Shown here piece after piece: positions 43,790-56,577 of a stretch of DNA of 64,000 bases (within the stretch, counting starts at the first letter, position 1; each line of letters opens with the position of its first letter). Location of the stretch: NCBI GenBank assembly GCA_033439265.1, contig JAVTVX010000027.1:11547001-11611000 (forward strand), in the 5' to 3' direction. A program made the translations under genes and the position numbers. The DNA is from Dillenia suffruticosa (lineage: Eukaryota > Streptophyta > Magnoliopsida > Dilleniales > Dilleniaceae). The notes under the pieces are model-generated. The model saw only the letters and a list, made by a program, of their open reading frames with translations. It made no database searches and was not told the DNA's origin.

Positions 43790-46700
43790 CGAAGTGTAAT
43801 ATGTAAGATGTTTATCAATCTTTCTCTTGTTCCTCTCCATCCATATATAATAAATAGCAGCATTGATGAGCCATTTAAAGATGCTATTCTTTCGGAAGGG
43901 ATGCCTAACTAGGGCAAGGAGGGTTGCTCAAATGCCAAACAAGGAGATAGGAAAAAATGAAGAAACATGGTGTAACATAGTTAGTCACCACACTTTCCTC
44001 GAGGAAAGGGCAACAAAAAAATAGGTGGTCAACTGTCTCTCTCTAACACGAACAGAGATAGCATGTTGATGAAGTGGAAATCTCAATTTTGAATAGAAGG
44101 TCACTCGTTTGAAGCCGCTCCATGCAAATCAACCACATAATGAAGGTAAAATAGGAGATTGCTCCCAAGAACCATACCAAATCCGACCATGGAACATGTG
44201 TATAGGAATATCAAAGGTTCTTCCATGTTGAAGCAATAGCAAACTTCCAACTAGAAATGATCATCCAGCAAACCTATCACAACTAGTAGAAAACAGAAGA
44301 TAAGATTCTAGAATAATCTCCCAGATATGATTAAGAAATTCTCGCATTGATCTCGACATCTATTGCTTAGTACTTTAGATATACATTGTCCAAAGAATGC
44401 TGGAAAAGACATCTTGAATAATACATCCATCAGTAAAACCTAATTTATCCATAGTATGTCTCCTGAAGACCTCTGTCAGGGGACCTATTGGAGACCAAAA
44501 ATCATACCAAAATGAGCTACGACTGCATCTCCGATCCTCCAAACTACTAACTCCCACACCAAATGTCACAGAGATAGGTGTTTCCTCCATATCCTTGAAT
44601 CTAATCAGGACACGAACATACCAAAAGCTGCAATCCCGAAAAGCATATGTCCTCACTTATTGAGTCCAGACATTATCCTCTAGGTTAGAGAGAAGATGCC
44701 AAATGTGTTTGAGTTGGGCTGATCTATTCCAATCCAGCACTTTCTTCAGCCCTAACTCCCATCACTCCTCGTTCAACAAACAAGGGACCAAGCAAACTTG
44801 GTTTTATGGGGGGTCAAGAGATGGACCAAACCATAAAAACCGAGACATAATCTATTCAATCTCCTTGCAAACTGCCTTTGAAAGGAAGAATATGTACAAC
44901 CAATACTTTTGAATTGAGAACATGATGAAACTAACCAACTGAAGTCGACCTGCATATGATAAATGCCTGCTTGTCTAATGCTAAATGCTAACTATAATCC
45001 ACTAACCAACTGAACACAATTCCCAACCAAAAGTCTAGTCGAGACTGGAGGGACCCCTATGTACCGCATGGGGAGGTGGCCCAAGCGAAACCCCAATGTC
45101 CTCAAAATAGCCTCCCTGACTCTTGATCAACGGCACCAAAGAAGATTTCACTCTTTTGAAGGTTCATATGCAATCTAGATGATGTCCTAAACTGAGTCAA
45201 TGCAGCTAAGATACATTGAACAGAAGACACACTACCCCCAAAGAAAAACATTGAATTATTAGCAAATTAAAGATGAGAAAGTCTAACCTCCTTACATCTC
45301 CGATGATACTGAAAATCTAGTTCCTTTGTGGCCTTGTGCATAAGATTGGAAAATAGTTTCATGACCATCACGAAGAGCATATGAGATAAGGGATCCACCT
45401 ACCGAAGACCTCTAGAGCTCCAAAAAAACTCCATTAACTCACCATTAATCAACATTGCAAAACTTGCTGTCGAGACACAGTCCATGATCCTATCAACTAG
45501 CCAGATAGGAAACCCCATATCCTCCGGTACTAGTTTAAGAGAATCCCACTCCACCAAGTCATATACCTTCATGATATTCACTTTTGTCACACAATTGGGG
45601 AAACTATGATCATGTGGTACCTGTAAAAGAGCTCGTGAGCAGCAATATGTTATTCCTAATCTGTCTACCTCTCACAAAAATAGACTTCTCACTACTAATG
45701 ATACTCGAAAGCACCTTACTTACCTTGTCTATCGTGACCTAGGAAATGCATTTGTAAACCATATTGCAGCAGCAGCAAAAATCTAAAAAAGATATCGGGT
45801 TATATTTCTTCAAGATAAGTGAAATGACGGTTTCATTCACCTCCCGAAGATATCGTCCGTGAAAAAAGAAATCCAATACAGTCTTGATAACTTGAGACTC
45901 CATAATATCCCAGCTAGATTTGAAGAACTCAATACTATACCCATTCGGTCTTATGTCAGCCCAAGGAGAACATAGCATCTCTTACCTCCATCCCCGTTAT
46001 TCAAGCCGCTAGAGAATGAATCTAACCCTCAAATAATGTGCCCCATAGCAAAGGAATGATACACCTTGAATCCAATTGTACATTCCTATGTTAGCTCGTA
46101 AACAATTCCTTGAAATATCTGACTATCTCTTGTCAGACATCACCCAAATCAAATAACCTTTGCCGTCCTCCCTAACTAGAGAACAAATAAAATTCCAATT
46201 AGGCCTATATCTGACCATATTGAAAAATAAAGTAGTGTTCAGATCTTCGAATTGAAGCCATTAGATCCTTATTTCTGTCTCAACATACTCTTCTCTATAC
46301 TAGAAAGTATGTAGTATCGAGAGATAGCAGCCCTCTCCTCATCCCCTAAGTCAATCCCAGCCCTATTTGCCAACATCTCTCACTGGATCTGCACAAGTGT
46401 CTCACGGGCCTCCTAAACCCTCATAGACAAGTCACTATACTCCTCTTGGTTTAGTTGTCTCAATCTTAATTTTACCCCCTTGAGCTTTCTGTACAAGCAA
46501 TACATCAGAGTGCCTTTATAAACCTTAAGACAAGCTTCCGATTCAATGTCAGGATACTGAGGATGATTCATCCAAAACTTGAAGAACTTAAACAAAATCC
46601 CCATGCACTGATCTCCTCACTGAAATTGAATCAGACATAGAGTGGTCCGAATCACTCGGTGGAAGAAAAACTATCTTAAAGAAAGAATAGGAAGCTAACT

Positions 46701-47110
46701 AGGGGGAGTTCACTAATTTGCTCATAATGGGATCCATTGCCCGCCTATTCCATCAAGTAAAAAAGCACATGAATATCTCAAATCTTATAGCTCTGAGTAC
46801 CTCATGCAATCATCTATGATAGAATCAGCCATCGACCAACCAATCCCACCCCCTTCTCTTAGAAGGACATCTGACCACATTAAAATCACCACAGACACAC
46901 CATGGGCTATCCAATCCCCTACCCTAATACCTAAAGAAATCTCATAGTAATCGTCTGTCATTAGTCATGTTAGACCCATATATAACAGTGACCTCACAAC
47001 AAACATTTGACTGGATGAATTGATGAATCCACTATATCTCACATTGGTTCATAACTTTATTAGATTCTCATATGTCCACAAGGTGTTGTTGTTGTCATAC
47101 CACTGCGAAT
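43790..47110 (-). pseudogene. LINE (L1-type non-LTR retrotransposon), decayed
   Basis: Reading down the minus strand: endonuclease trace EVTVIYGSN and PWCVCGDFNVVRCPSKRRG (about 46990-46850); pre-RT text FWMNHPQYPDIESEACLKVYKGTLMYCLYRKLK (46604-46413); RT entry RPNGYSIEFFKSSWDIMESQVIKTVLDFFFHGRYLREVNETVISLILKK (45978-45739); ISSEKSIFVRGRQISNNILL; GLRQGDPLSPYLF-equivalent text near 45400; LGHLPMRYIGVP near 45070; and a C-terminal zinc-knuckle-like FKWLINAAIYYIWMERNKRKIDK near 43870. It is order-perfect for a plant L1 ORF2 but has dozens of stops. No clear poly(A) tail was found. Confidence 0.85.
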
Positions 47111-47826
47111 GAACTTGAACCAAAAATATTAAAATGTGGAACAAGATTAAATATACTATTGTAGTCACAGATAGTATACATAGTGCCTATTAGTTGCTTC
47201 TTAAAATTTGAATCACATGCTTACTTTGTTTTCCGATAAATAAAATAAAATTAAATAATATGACACGATTGTATGCTTGAAAACTTTTTTCAATAGAATA
47301 TGTTTAAATACTAATAATAATTTTGATTTAGTTAATAATTATATAAAATGAACATTTCTTATGTAGTGCTAGTCTAATAGCCCTAATTTAATGACCCTAA
47401 TTTAAAATTGAAATTCTAAACAAGGATCTAAATAAATTATTACCAACCAGTTCTTTGCTCTCCAAGCTTCGCCTTGCAATAATAATAATAATAATAAAAA
47501 GCAATGTTTTCTCCGCTCTTTGAGTCTATGATCCTAAATTCGTTATTTGAGAAAAATAAATTATTCTGTTTCTATAATAATTGTCCAACACCCGAACAAA
47601 TTCTTGCGAATGCCTATAATGTTAAAAAAAAAAAACTATGAAAATAATATTTTATATGTTGAATTTTTAATCCAACATTTATAGATCTAATAATTTGAGA
47701 AAAATAAATAAAATTGATTATTATGCATTCGGATATACTTTTATTTGTATATCTAATAATTTTTTTTTTTGATAATTTATATGAAATCTTTAAATATACA
47801 TAGATGATATTCTCCCGTAAATAGGA
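47111..47826. other. AT-rich intergenic DNA
   Basis: No gene seen. An AAT-repeat lies near 47478-47498. Confidence 0.5.
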
Positions 47827-48057
47827 TTATTTTCTAACACGAGAAGCCCGCCATTCTTTTTTATTGATTTTTTTTCTTCCTGTTCCCAAAACCAAGCGTT
47901 TTTTCTTGTCCCCAAATGTGACCTTGGAATAATCGAAGCGTTCAAAAAGCTCATTATCTCTATACGTGAGATTCCCGCAATCTGTATCTAGAAACCAACA
48001 ATTTTCTGCCCCTTTTTGCACTATGTGATGTGAGAAGCCAACGACAATGTCTGCCAT
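47827..48057 (-). pseudogene. Ty1/copia protease scrap
   Basis: A 76-codon frame reads ENCWFLDTDCGNLTYRDNELFERFDYSKVTFGDKKKRLVLGTGR. This matches the copia protease layout W-x-L-D-S-G-C-S-N-H-M ... F-G-D-x-x-x-V-x-G-x-G, with the active-site Asp kept but the following S-G changed to T-D. No further copia text is recognisable on either side. Confidence 0.65.
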
Positions 48058-49599
48058 TTAAGTCTGTCACTTTCAGCAATTAAGGCTGCCCAGAATTGTC
48101 AGCAGGCTTCAAAAAATCTATAATCTGTAATACCATAATGACTATGTCTTTTACGATTTTGGCATTAGACATGGCTCCTTGACTCTATGCCCTTGTGACA
48201 CTCTACTTGCGGATTTCCTTGCCTTTGATTAAAAGTTATTACATCTTTCACATCCTCAGCCTCTTTAGCCTTTGTGGCCATGTGCGGAGCCAAAAGGGCA
48301 ATGGATGCCGCTTAAAATTTTTGCCAAAAAAAATTATAATATGTATTGTTTTTGTGACATTTCTTAAGAAATCTCAGAAACACCGTTAAAAGTCGTATAA
48401 ATGAAAATTTTAAAATGTCATTAAAATTCGGTAAAATGTTATTTATATATATATATATTTTAAAGTTATAATACTTGCTTCTCTCTGCTCTTGCCCCTAC
48501 ATTTTATAATTTACAACTTTTAAAAATTATAACTTTTGCCTGAAATTGTAAATATTTAAAAGTATTTCGAAAGTAGACGATTAGTTTATCACGTAACTTT
48601 TTTTTAAGAAAGCAAATTTAAATATTAATTATAACTTTAATTCGTTTAATATTTATAGAAATGTGATTTCTCTCTTGTGTATTCTTATTCAAAGTCCAAT
48701 GACGTGTTATTATTAACAAAAATTATGTATTATCTTTTTTATTAAATTTTGTAACGATTTTTATTTTGATACTTGCCGACCGATATCTAAATTATCTAAG
48801 TAATCTGATTAAAGCAGTGAATGATTTAATTTAAGAGTGAACTTTTCTGATATATTTTTTTTTTATTTTTAATATTTGAAACATTAATAAAAAAAAGTTG
48901 AGCATACAACTATTACTCTAACTGGACTTTGATTAAAATTATGCAACGGAACACAAATAATAATTGTCAGGTGTACGAGGCTTCAAGCTTTGGCTAACAT
49001 TTTCCCCATTTTCTGAAGTGAACAATAGAATTTCATAGTCGACTTTCAAGCCGTAATTTGCGCAACCGGCATTAGCATTTTAGTCGCAGACGAGACATCT
49101 ACAGTCGTTTTGGGACATTAAAATTAGAGAAAAGTAAACTTAATAAAAATTTAAGAGCAAAAAAGAGAATTTTTAAAAAATGAATTTGAGAGCGGAAAAA
49201 AAAAAGGAAAAGAGAAGCTTATCGGTTTCGGTGGCAATGGAGGCTATGGGGTGGTTCTTTAACTTCTTTTTACAAAAAAACATACTGCTAGTTACTTTTG
49301 ATATCTAATTTTTTAGGTTAAAGAACACTGAGTAGGGCTAAATCACTACAAGGGCTTGATCCCTTAGTTATGTATCGAATGATGAAAAAATCTGGGTTCG
49401 TTAGGAAAAATCCATTTTTTTTTGTTAAATTCGCTGCAATCACAAAATACAAGATGCAAAAGGGAAAGTAGTTTTATTAAACCTAAATTATTACACTCAT
49501 GAAAAATACAGTTTAAAATTTAACTTTGATTCAAAACATCAAACCCAAAACATTAAGGTCTATATTATACCAATCGACATTTTTTATATGGATCCATAT
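48058..49599. other. AT-rich intergenic DNA
   Basis: No gene, RNA or recognisable element seen. The small frame at 48195-48389 has no support. Confidence 0.4.
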
Positions 49600-50316
49600 T
49601 TAAGCCGAGATGAAATAGATTTATCTATGATGGAGTGTGGTCTAAAAATTCATTAGTGTGAGACATAAACTCAAAGCTTAACGGACAAAATGCATTAAAA
49701 CATGTCGAAATACGTCATTTATACGAAACACGCTCCGTCCTCTCGGTGCATACTGACTAGACCCCTCTTGGTAGTTGCCTCATTGGCTTTTGAATCTCCT
49801 TGGTATTCAATATTCAGTCAACTTGGAGTAATATTCATCTTTCCATATGACATGGAAATAGCATCTCATAACAAGGAAAGAAATTTTGAAATTCTCATTG
49901 ATAGGTAAAGTAATCTCTTGATTAACCGAACTTTCCCCAACTGATAAGATTCCGAATCTCTTAGAATTTCGTTAAGTACATGAATATCTCGAGACTCTTC
50001 AAGAAAGAAACTAGGGGTTTAATACTCCAAATGCATACAAAACTCACTCATGGAGACTATATATATCATTAAGTGTATCAATCAGGTATACTCTCGGAAC
50101 TTACACGTAGCACATAAGAGCATAACAAAGCTCTCTTTCAGTCTGTTTTCTTTCTCTCTTTTTGAAAACTGCTCTAAAATTTGAATGTTAGAATCTTTCC
50201 TACCGAACACCCTCTGGCGACTTTTTGCAGATCTCATCAATCAAAATTGTCAAATGACCAATTATTCCGTTTGAATCAACAGAGCCATCATCTATAGAGT
50301 AAAACCCCCTCTAACA
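49600..50316 (+). repeat. Probable end of the 5' LTR of a Tat-like gypsy element
   Basis: The right end is defined by CCCTCTAACA (ending 50316) two bases before a Tat-type primer-binding site. The left end was not found, so the start given is only nominal. The pyrimidine-rich run near 50135-50165 and CTGGCGAC text near 50214 are non-coding. Confidence 0.4.
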
Positions 50317-50318
50317 GA

Positions 50319-50338
50319 TTGGCACTGTTCGTGGGAAC
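50319..50338 (+). other. Primer-binding site of the Tat-like gypsy element
   Basis: It reads TTGGCACTGTTCGTGGGAAC, close to the TTGGCGCCGTCTGTGGGAAC form seen in plant Tat/Retrosat-type gypsy elements. The changes are mostly C to T or G to A, consistent with decay at methylated sites. Confidence 0.75.
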
Positions 50339-51229
50339 AGACTAATTTCATGAGTTCTTATTTTCGTTCTTTTCTTTTTACGATCATGGTATCGGCTTTG
50401 ATGACGATGATCTAATAAAAGTCGATACCAATCGAGACGATCCACTAATCATCATTGTAGAAATAGGGTCCTACTCGTCAAAAGGATTTTCAATGACCAC
50501 AAGTAGATCGAGATCTCCTCTTTTGGGATGCTTTCCAACGAATAGGTTTCACCCCATCTCATCTTAAACCTTTGATGGACCCATAAAAGGATTTGTTGAC
50601 AAGTGTCTACATTTAGAAGGTACCATCTCGCTTGTCATGACTTTAGAATTGTCTCCTCACCATACTACTACTGAGTCCACTTTTTATGTGGTGAAATTCC
50701 TATCCCCTATAATGCTATTCTAGACCGTCCTAGTTTAAACAGTCTCGAAGTACTACTGAGCACAATTTATATGAAGATCAAATTTAGGATACCTCTAGGG
50801 GTCGCAATACTTCACGACGACACTGACCCGTCGATCCTCCACCGTCGGAGGAGAGAAAGAAGTCTTCTCAGTGGATATGCTAGAACTTGAGATGACATCG
50901 AGCATCAATCTAAGTCTCAACCTGGAGAGGAACTAATCGAAGTTTCCATCATAGATGTACCAGGTCAAACAGTCTAAGTTAGAGCCTATCTACCAACACC
51001 TCTTCAGAATGCAATCATGGATTGTCTTCGACAACATTCTAAAGCTTTTGTATGGTCTCCAGAAGACATGCTAGGTATTTACGCGTCGGTCATAGTTCGT
51101 AAACTAACTGTAGACACTAGTCATAAGCTTGTCAAGTAAAAGAAGAAGGTATGGAACATCAGTGTACAATACAAGAGGAAGTCCAGAAACTTCTAGCAGC
51201 AAGGTTTATTTGAGAATTAGACTACCTGA
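50339..51229 (+). pseudogene. Tat-like gypsy protease and linker; gag largely missing
   Basis: Only about 300 bp separate the primer site from protease text, so gag (normally well over 1 kb) has been lost. From about 50690 the translation gives PYNAILDRPSLNSLEVLLSTIYMKIKF, the segment after the protease active site in Tat elements. Then SIIDVPGQTV, LQNAIMDCLRQHSKAFVWSPEDMLGIY and TVDTSHKLVK, the linker into RT. Frames change several times. Confidence 0.7.
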
Positions 51230-52400
51230 GTGGCTGGCCAATGTGATTATGATAAAAAAAGTTAATGGTAAGTAGAGAATGTGTATACACATCACATACC
51301 TCAACAAGGTATGTATGAAGGATTGCTATCCATTCCCCAATATCGATAAATTGATGGACAATTCATTAGGTCATCAATTCTTAAGTTTTGTGGATGCATA
51401 CTCCAATTACATCCAGATACTTATGGCCCCTGAGGACAAAAAAAAAACTAATTTTATCACAAAATTCAGTACCTACTGCTACAAAGTTATGCCATTCGGT
51501 CTCAAAAACACCGGAGTAACTTTTCAGTGGCTAGTCAACAAGATCTTTAGTGAACAACTCGGTAGGAATGTGGAGGTCTCTGTTGATGATATACTCGTCA
51601 AAAGCACCAACGTTGAAGAACATGCGATATATTTGGAGGAAACATTCCAAACGTTGGAACATTATAATATAAGGTTGAATCCAACAAAGTATACTTTTGG
51701 AATCACCTCTAGAAAGTTCCTAGGTTTTCTAATTACGAATTGGGGGATTGAAGCGAATCCAGAGAAGATTTAAGCTATTTAGACATGGCACCACCAAAGA
51801 CAGTAAAGGAAATATAACGCCTCATAGGGAGGATCGCGGCTTTAAACCGGTTCATGTCGAAAGTAAGAGAGAAGTATAAGTCCTTCCATGATGCTTTAAA
51901 GAAATCTTAGGACTTCGTATGGATGATGGAGCGCCAAATAGAGTTCGAATGGCTCAAAGAGTATTTTGCATTGTCCCTGCTCCTTTCTCGACCTGTTCCT
52001 GACCTCTTTATTTTTGACCAAGCATTCTACTCTATCCTTGTGAGGTAGGAATCTACCATGTAGAAGCCGGTGTACTACATCAGCTATACTCCTCAAGAGT
52101 TCGAAGTTAATTATCAACCTATTGAGAAGATGGCCTTTGCCCTAGTCATAACCGCCAGACGCCTCTGACCCTACTTCCAAGCTCACATCATTATAGTATT
52201 GACCAATTAGCCTCTGAAGTAGATTTTACACAAGAGGGATACCATACGTCGGCTTGTTAAGTGGAGCATTGAGCTAAGTGAGTTTGATATCATTTACCAA
52301 CCGAGACCAATAATCAAAGGCCAATCGCTCACTGACTTCATCCTCAAATAAACAGTCCCGTCACTCATCGAACAAATCGCTACCAAAGAAGAATGCTCGT
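51230..52400 (+). pseudogene. Tat-like gypsy reverse transcriptase and RNase H
   Basis: The open piece 51279-51773 (164 codons) is preceded by EWLANVIMIKKVNGK. It contains LNKVCMKDCYPFPNIDKLMDN, FVDAYSNYIQILMAPED, YKVMPFGLKNTGVTFQWLVNKIF and the active site VSVDDILVKS (V-x-DD, where YVDD is usual), then FGITSRKFLGFLITNWGIEANPEKI. RNase H fragments follow to 52400 (PDLFIFDQAFYSILV, VYYISYTPQEFEVNYQPIEKMAFALV, LVKWSIELSEFDIIYQPR). Stops are frequent after 51773. Confidence 0.9.
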
Positions 52401-53208
52401 TGTCCGAATAGACTCTTCATGTAGATGGGTCATCGAACAAGTCGACACTCTTTCAAAACTAGCTGGCTCTGACTCAGTGGCAACTAGCTGAATGGTTTAC
52501 ATAAAGAGCCTACCGTAACCCAGCATTGAAGAGGCCAAGTAGATCTTATTGACGAACAGATCCCATAGAGGCGTACTTGAAGTGTGAGCAACTATTGAGC
52601 TCACCTTTGAAGCTGCTAAGTTGAAGTGTAAGACTTTGTCATTATGGATAGGGATCTCTACAAATAGTCATATACCATCTATACCTAAAATGCCTAGCAC
52701 CCAAGGAAAGAAGTTACGTACTTTAGGAAATCCATAAGGGGATATGTGACAATCACCTAGGTGCCCGAAATTTGATAACCAAAACTCTTCGATAAGGGTA
52801 TTATTGGCCTATCACGAAGATCGACACGGATCGTTACGCCAAAAGATATGACAAGTGTCAACGTTTCTCATGCCCTCCACTGAGCTCAACCTAGTAGCGA
52901 GCTATAGCCATTCGTACAATCGAGGGTGGACATCCTTGGGCCGTTCCCATTAACTGTCGGGCAGTGGAAGTTCCTAGTCATAGCCATTGACTACTTCACG
53001 AAGTAGGTAGAAGATGAACCGTTAACCCAATCACTATCGGCCAGATACCAAATTTCGTGTGGACGTTTATTATCACTAGATTCGGTACGCCCCAAATTTT
53101 GATTATTGACAATGGTAAACAGTTTGATAATAAAAGTTTTCAAAACTTCTGCAATAGATTGGAAATCCAACATTGTTCCACCTCTATCACATACCCGAAG
53201 ACCAACGG
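52401..53208 (+). pseudogene. Tat-like gypsy second RNase H trace and integrase (first part)
   Basis: TLHVDGSSNKS (about 52410) matches the start of the additional RNase H domain known in Tat elements. Further on, GICDNHLGARNLITKTLR, GYYWPI and YAKRYDKCQRF are the integrase zinc domain and linker. The core then gives IEGGHPWAVPINC (Asp changed), FIITRFGTPQILIIDNGKQFDNKSFQNFC and TSITYPKTNG, where it is interrupted exactly after NG by the solo LTR at 53209. Confidence 0.8.
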
Positions 53209-56200
53209 TCCCGCCCCGACCCACCCCCGGGCCGAGCACGTGAGCAACCGCTGCAACACCTCGATACACGAGCACAACGTCCCGCATTATCGAGATACCG
53301 TAAGGTTAAGAACAATATATCCAAACCAAATTCTAGAAATTCATATAAATTCCCAAGTATAAAAATATAGTAATGTCAAAATGTGCCTCAATGTATGATC
53401 ATATATCAACATAAGAGTTCACGAATACATATCCAAAATAATACAGTCAACCCAGAAAAATTGGATACAATGGTCAACTAGATATCTCTAATATATAATA
53501 GTGTCATCAAATAATAATTTATGGAAGAGCAGGTAATACCATACCCAAGCCCAATAAGTCTCCAAAGTCAGCTCAATTAAGCAAGCCTCAACATATCTCT
53601 AAATCTAAGACTATACCTATAAAATGGGAATGTGAGAGGTGAGTATCGTAAGGGGGATGGTACCCAACAAGTAAGGGGATTGACATCATACTACTAATAT
53701 CATGTATGAACATGGAGTGTCAAATGATAGGTCAACAAATCCATAGTGTGCAAATCAATCATGGCATTTCAATAAATCATTTCGTAGCACACATATTGAA
53801 ATCAACATATGCATCAAGTATATATCAAGTCATAAAGAGCCGGCTTGAAAAATACCTCGGCAAGGGCCTACCTCGGCCAAGGATGGGCGCATTGGGGGAT
53901 TTTTCACAATGCAAGTGATAAAACAAGACTCTCTACCCCAATGTTGGCCACAGGCTACTCCAGTTAGCCCGTAAATAACCATCGACATCAATCATGAATC
54001 ATGTATGGTGCCCCGATTAGTGTTAGACAGAGACAGCACTCACGTCCTTACCGATGAGGTTCAGCCGGTCGCGTCCATACATATGACGATTTGACGGATA
54101 CCCCCTGTAGAGGCGTATCCGGGTACAATGGGTGCCTTTACCAAATGACTTTCGTAGTTACGGAATACCATAGGAAGCATATCACAATCATCACAGTATT
54201 AACACAAGGCATCTAGCCCAATCATATATCCAAAATCATATCAGGTCAAAATCATGTGCCAAATACAATAGAAGCATTAAAACATGTGGATATATCGAAA
54301 AGTAGCACAACGTCAAGTATCAAAACCATGGATGCATATCAATAGAATCAATAGTTGGGACACTCCAGTGATCACAAAAAAAATATCTCATAAATCATAT
54401 GAAATTCAAGTCATCACACCATTTCAAACCATGTTATTGAAAAGTATTTAAAACAGGTTTTCAATCAATAGTAGACGTCAAAATCCTACTCACATGTGGG
54501 GGAGGGTAGTTCACTCCCCAAAATATCACGACGCGTAGGAAAATGTGTTCCCTTTGCTCAATCACCAAATGTGTCACTATAAGGATCACATATATATATA
54601 TGTCACTATATAGAAAACAATGTATATAAATTGTATCTTATCAGTTTCTTAGTCTAAGGCCAAGTTCTAGGGTGTTCTAATTTACCTCCAAGTGTTTTTA
54701 TAACAAAATATCAAATTTCTCAAAGTTTGGCCCGGTCGAAAATCACTGCACGGTCCTCGTGCTCACACCGTGCCCATGCCGGCCCACCTCCAGCGCGCAC
54801 AGTGCTCAATCAACTCATTGCTCGCGCGCCAGAGCCGGCTAGGCCATCGCCTAGCGATCTGCGCTCATCGCTCGGCGCCCATGCGCCCGCAGCGCATAGC
54901 ACAACATGTCCATGCGCACGGTGCCCCTACACCAAAATTCTCAGCACAACTAAGGCCTCAAACACCACTACATGTCATCAAAATCTCACCACACATCTCT
55001 GCACCCTTTATAGCCATTTTAACACAAGGTTTCAACACATAAAAGCACATTAAATTATGTTATTCTAAGCAGATTTTATGTCCATCCTGTCCTGTCTTAG
55101 TAAAAATGCAATAATGCTTTGCACACAACTCCAATTCAAGAGATATTTTGATATATTGTAGGTAACATCATGACCTATAACTTTCATTTTATACACTTTC
55201 TCAAATTCATATCACAGAATTTTCAGAAATCCTCATTTTGTTTCAGTCGCATTCCAATTTCAGCTTCTATCCAATCTTTGTGCAGAAACTATAACGTTTA
55301 TTCTACTTATCCAAACGTAATGAACTTTTAATATGTTATACCCAAGACATAGATCTACAACTTTCATGTTTTGAGTTTTATTCAATTATGCCTGGCAAGG
55401 GTCATTTTTACATACTATTTTTATGGTTCAAAACAAGATATCTTTCTATCGTGTTTCAGGAAAAATGCCATAACTTTTGGCACAGGTATCTCGTTGAAAG
55501 GATAAGACTTAGATTTACAATTTATTTAACTAGAGCATTTGGAAATTCTGACTGTAAGATACCTTAAAACAGAGATGAAGTCACGAAAAGAAATAAAATT
55601 TAAAGCAAGGCAGAATAGAATCTTTTTATCTCAATTTCTTTGCCTTCCAAAACTCAAGCAAGCTTTCCACTTAGTCCCAGCCTTCGGTCACCCTATGTAC
55701 ACCAAGTTACCCTTTGGCTTCAAAACCAAAATATAGTATTCTGGGATGCAAAAGAAGGCCTTACCTATGGAAAATTGAAGATCACTTGCTCAAATTTCAA
55801 GATCTTCTCACATAAGCTCTTGGTTTGGCAAGGAAATTGAAGAACTCTCTTTGGCAGCCCCCCTTGGCATTCTCGCGATTAAGGTAAGGAAAGAAATGAC
55901 ACTCTTGTTTGGCTTTATCACATTGCACTCAACCAAGATCTATGGCTCAAAATCTTTTATCCTCTCCATGCAAAAACCCACCCTTGATTTGTTTCCAACC
56001 TCAAATGATTGCATAAGTCTTGTCATCACCCACTAACTCAATCCAAGGGTCCTTATTATGCATGTGACTTCAATTGATTCTCTACTCTTGGATTAACTCC
56101 CTCAATAAGAGAAATACACTTGTCAATTAAATTCTAAGTTTATTGTTAATTGCTAACATGTCCCTAAAATTACAAAAATTCAAGTTTGATCCAAAAAAAT

Positions 56201-56572
56201 TTCATAATTACACACAAGGTCCAAAATCTCATATTAGGCCTAATTTAATTTATTTAGTGTAAAAATAAGTTCATTGAGCATTTTTGAGTCATAGTTGACC
56301 CGACTAAGGTTTTACCGACAATTTCCTGGGGTTTTACCGATTTAAACTCTACAATTTGGATTTACTCAATTTAATAATTTCTATACTCTCCAAATTCATT
56401 ATTACCATTGTAGGACCATTTGTGGTCATTTTCGAAAATATTTATCCATGCCGCCAATCAGGGCAAAATTTTCTGGGGTCACTTTATCGGAAAAATTTAT
56501 TAGTGAAATTTATAAGCAAATTTGTGGAAAATCATATATATATAATAGAATACACTGAGCGTCGGTGTTACA
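53209..56572 (-). repeat. Solo LTR (about 3.36 kb) of a Tekay/Del-like gypsy element
   Basis: It is flanked by identical AACGG (53204-53208 and 56573-56577). Read on the minus strand it starts TGTAACACCGACGC, the common start of this LTR type, and ends GTCGGGGCGGGA; the last two bases (CA) seem lost. It interrupts one integrase sentence: TYPKTNG before, NGLAELTN after. Inside, 54727-54950 is a GC-rich, CpG-rich patch with repeated CGCTCGGCGCCCATGCGC-type words, in sharp contrast with the surroundings. The ORFs within (53706-53918, 54727-55053, 55539-55736, 55851-56036) have no domain features. No internal region is present, so it is a solo LTR or an LTR-only fragment. Confidence 0.85.
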
Positions 56573-56577
56573 AACGG

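Noticed and set aside
51279..51773. Integrated plant pararetrovirus RT
   Set aside because: Flanking Tat-type primer site, linker, extra RNase H trace and gypsy integrase show it is a Ty3/gypsy element.
54727..55053. 108- and 90-codon frames in the GC-rich patch as genes
   Set aside because: They are frames opened by high GC inside a solo LTR, low-complexity Pro/Ala/His text without homology clues.
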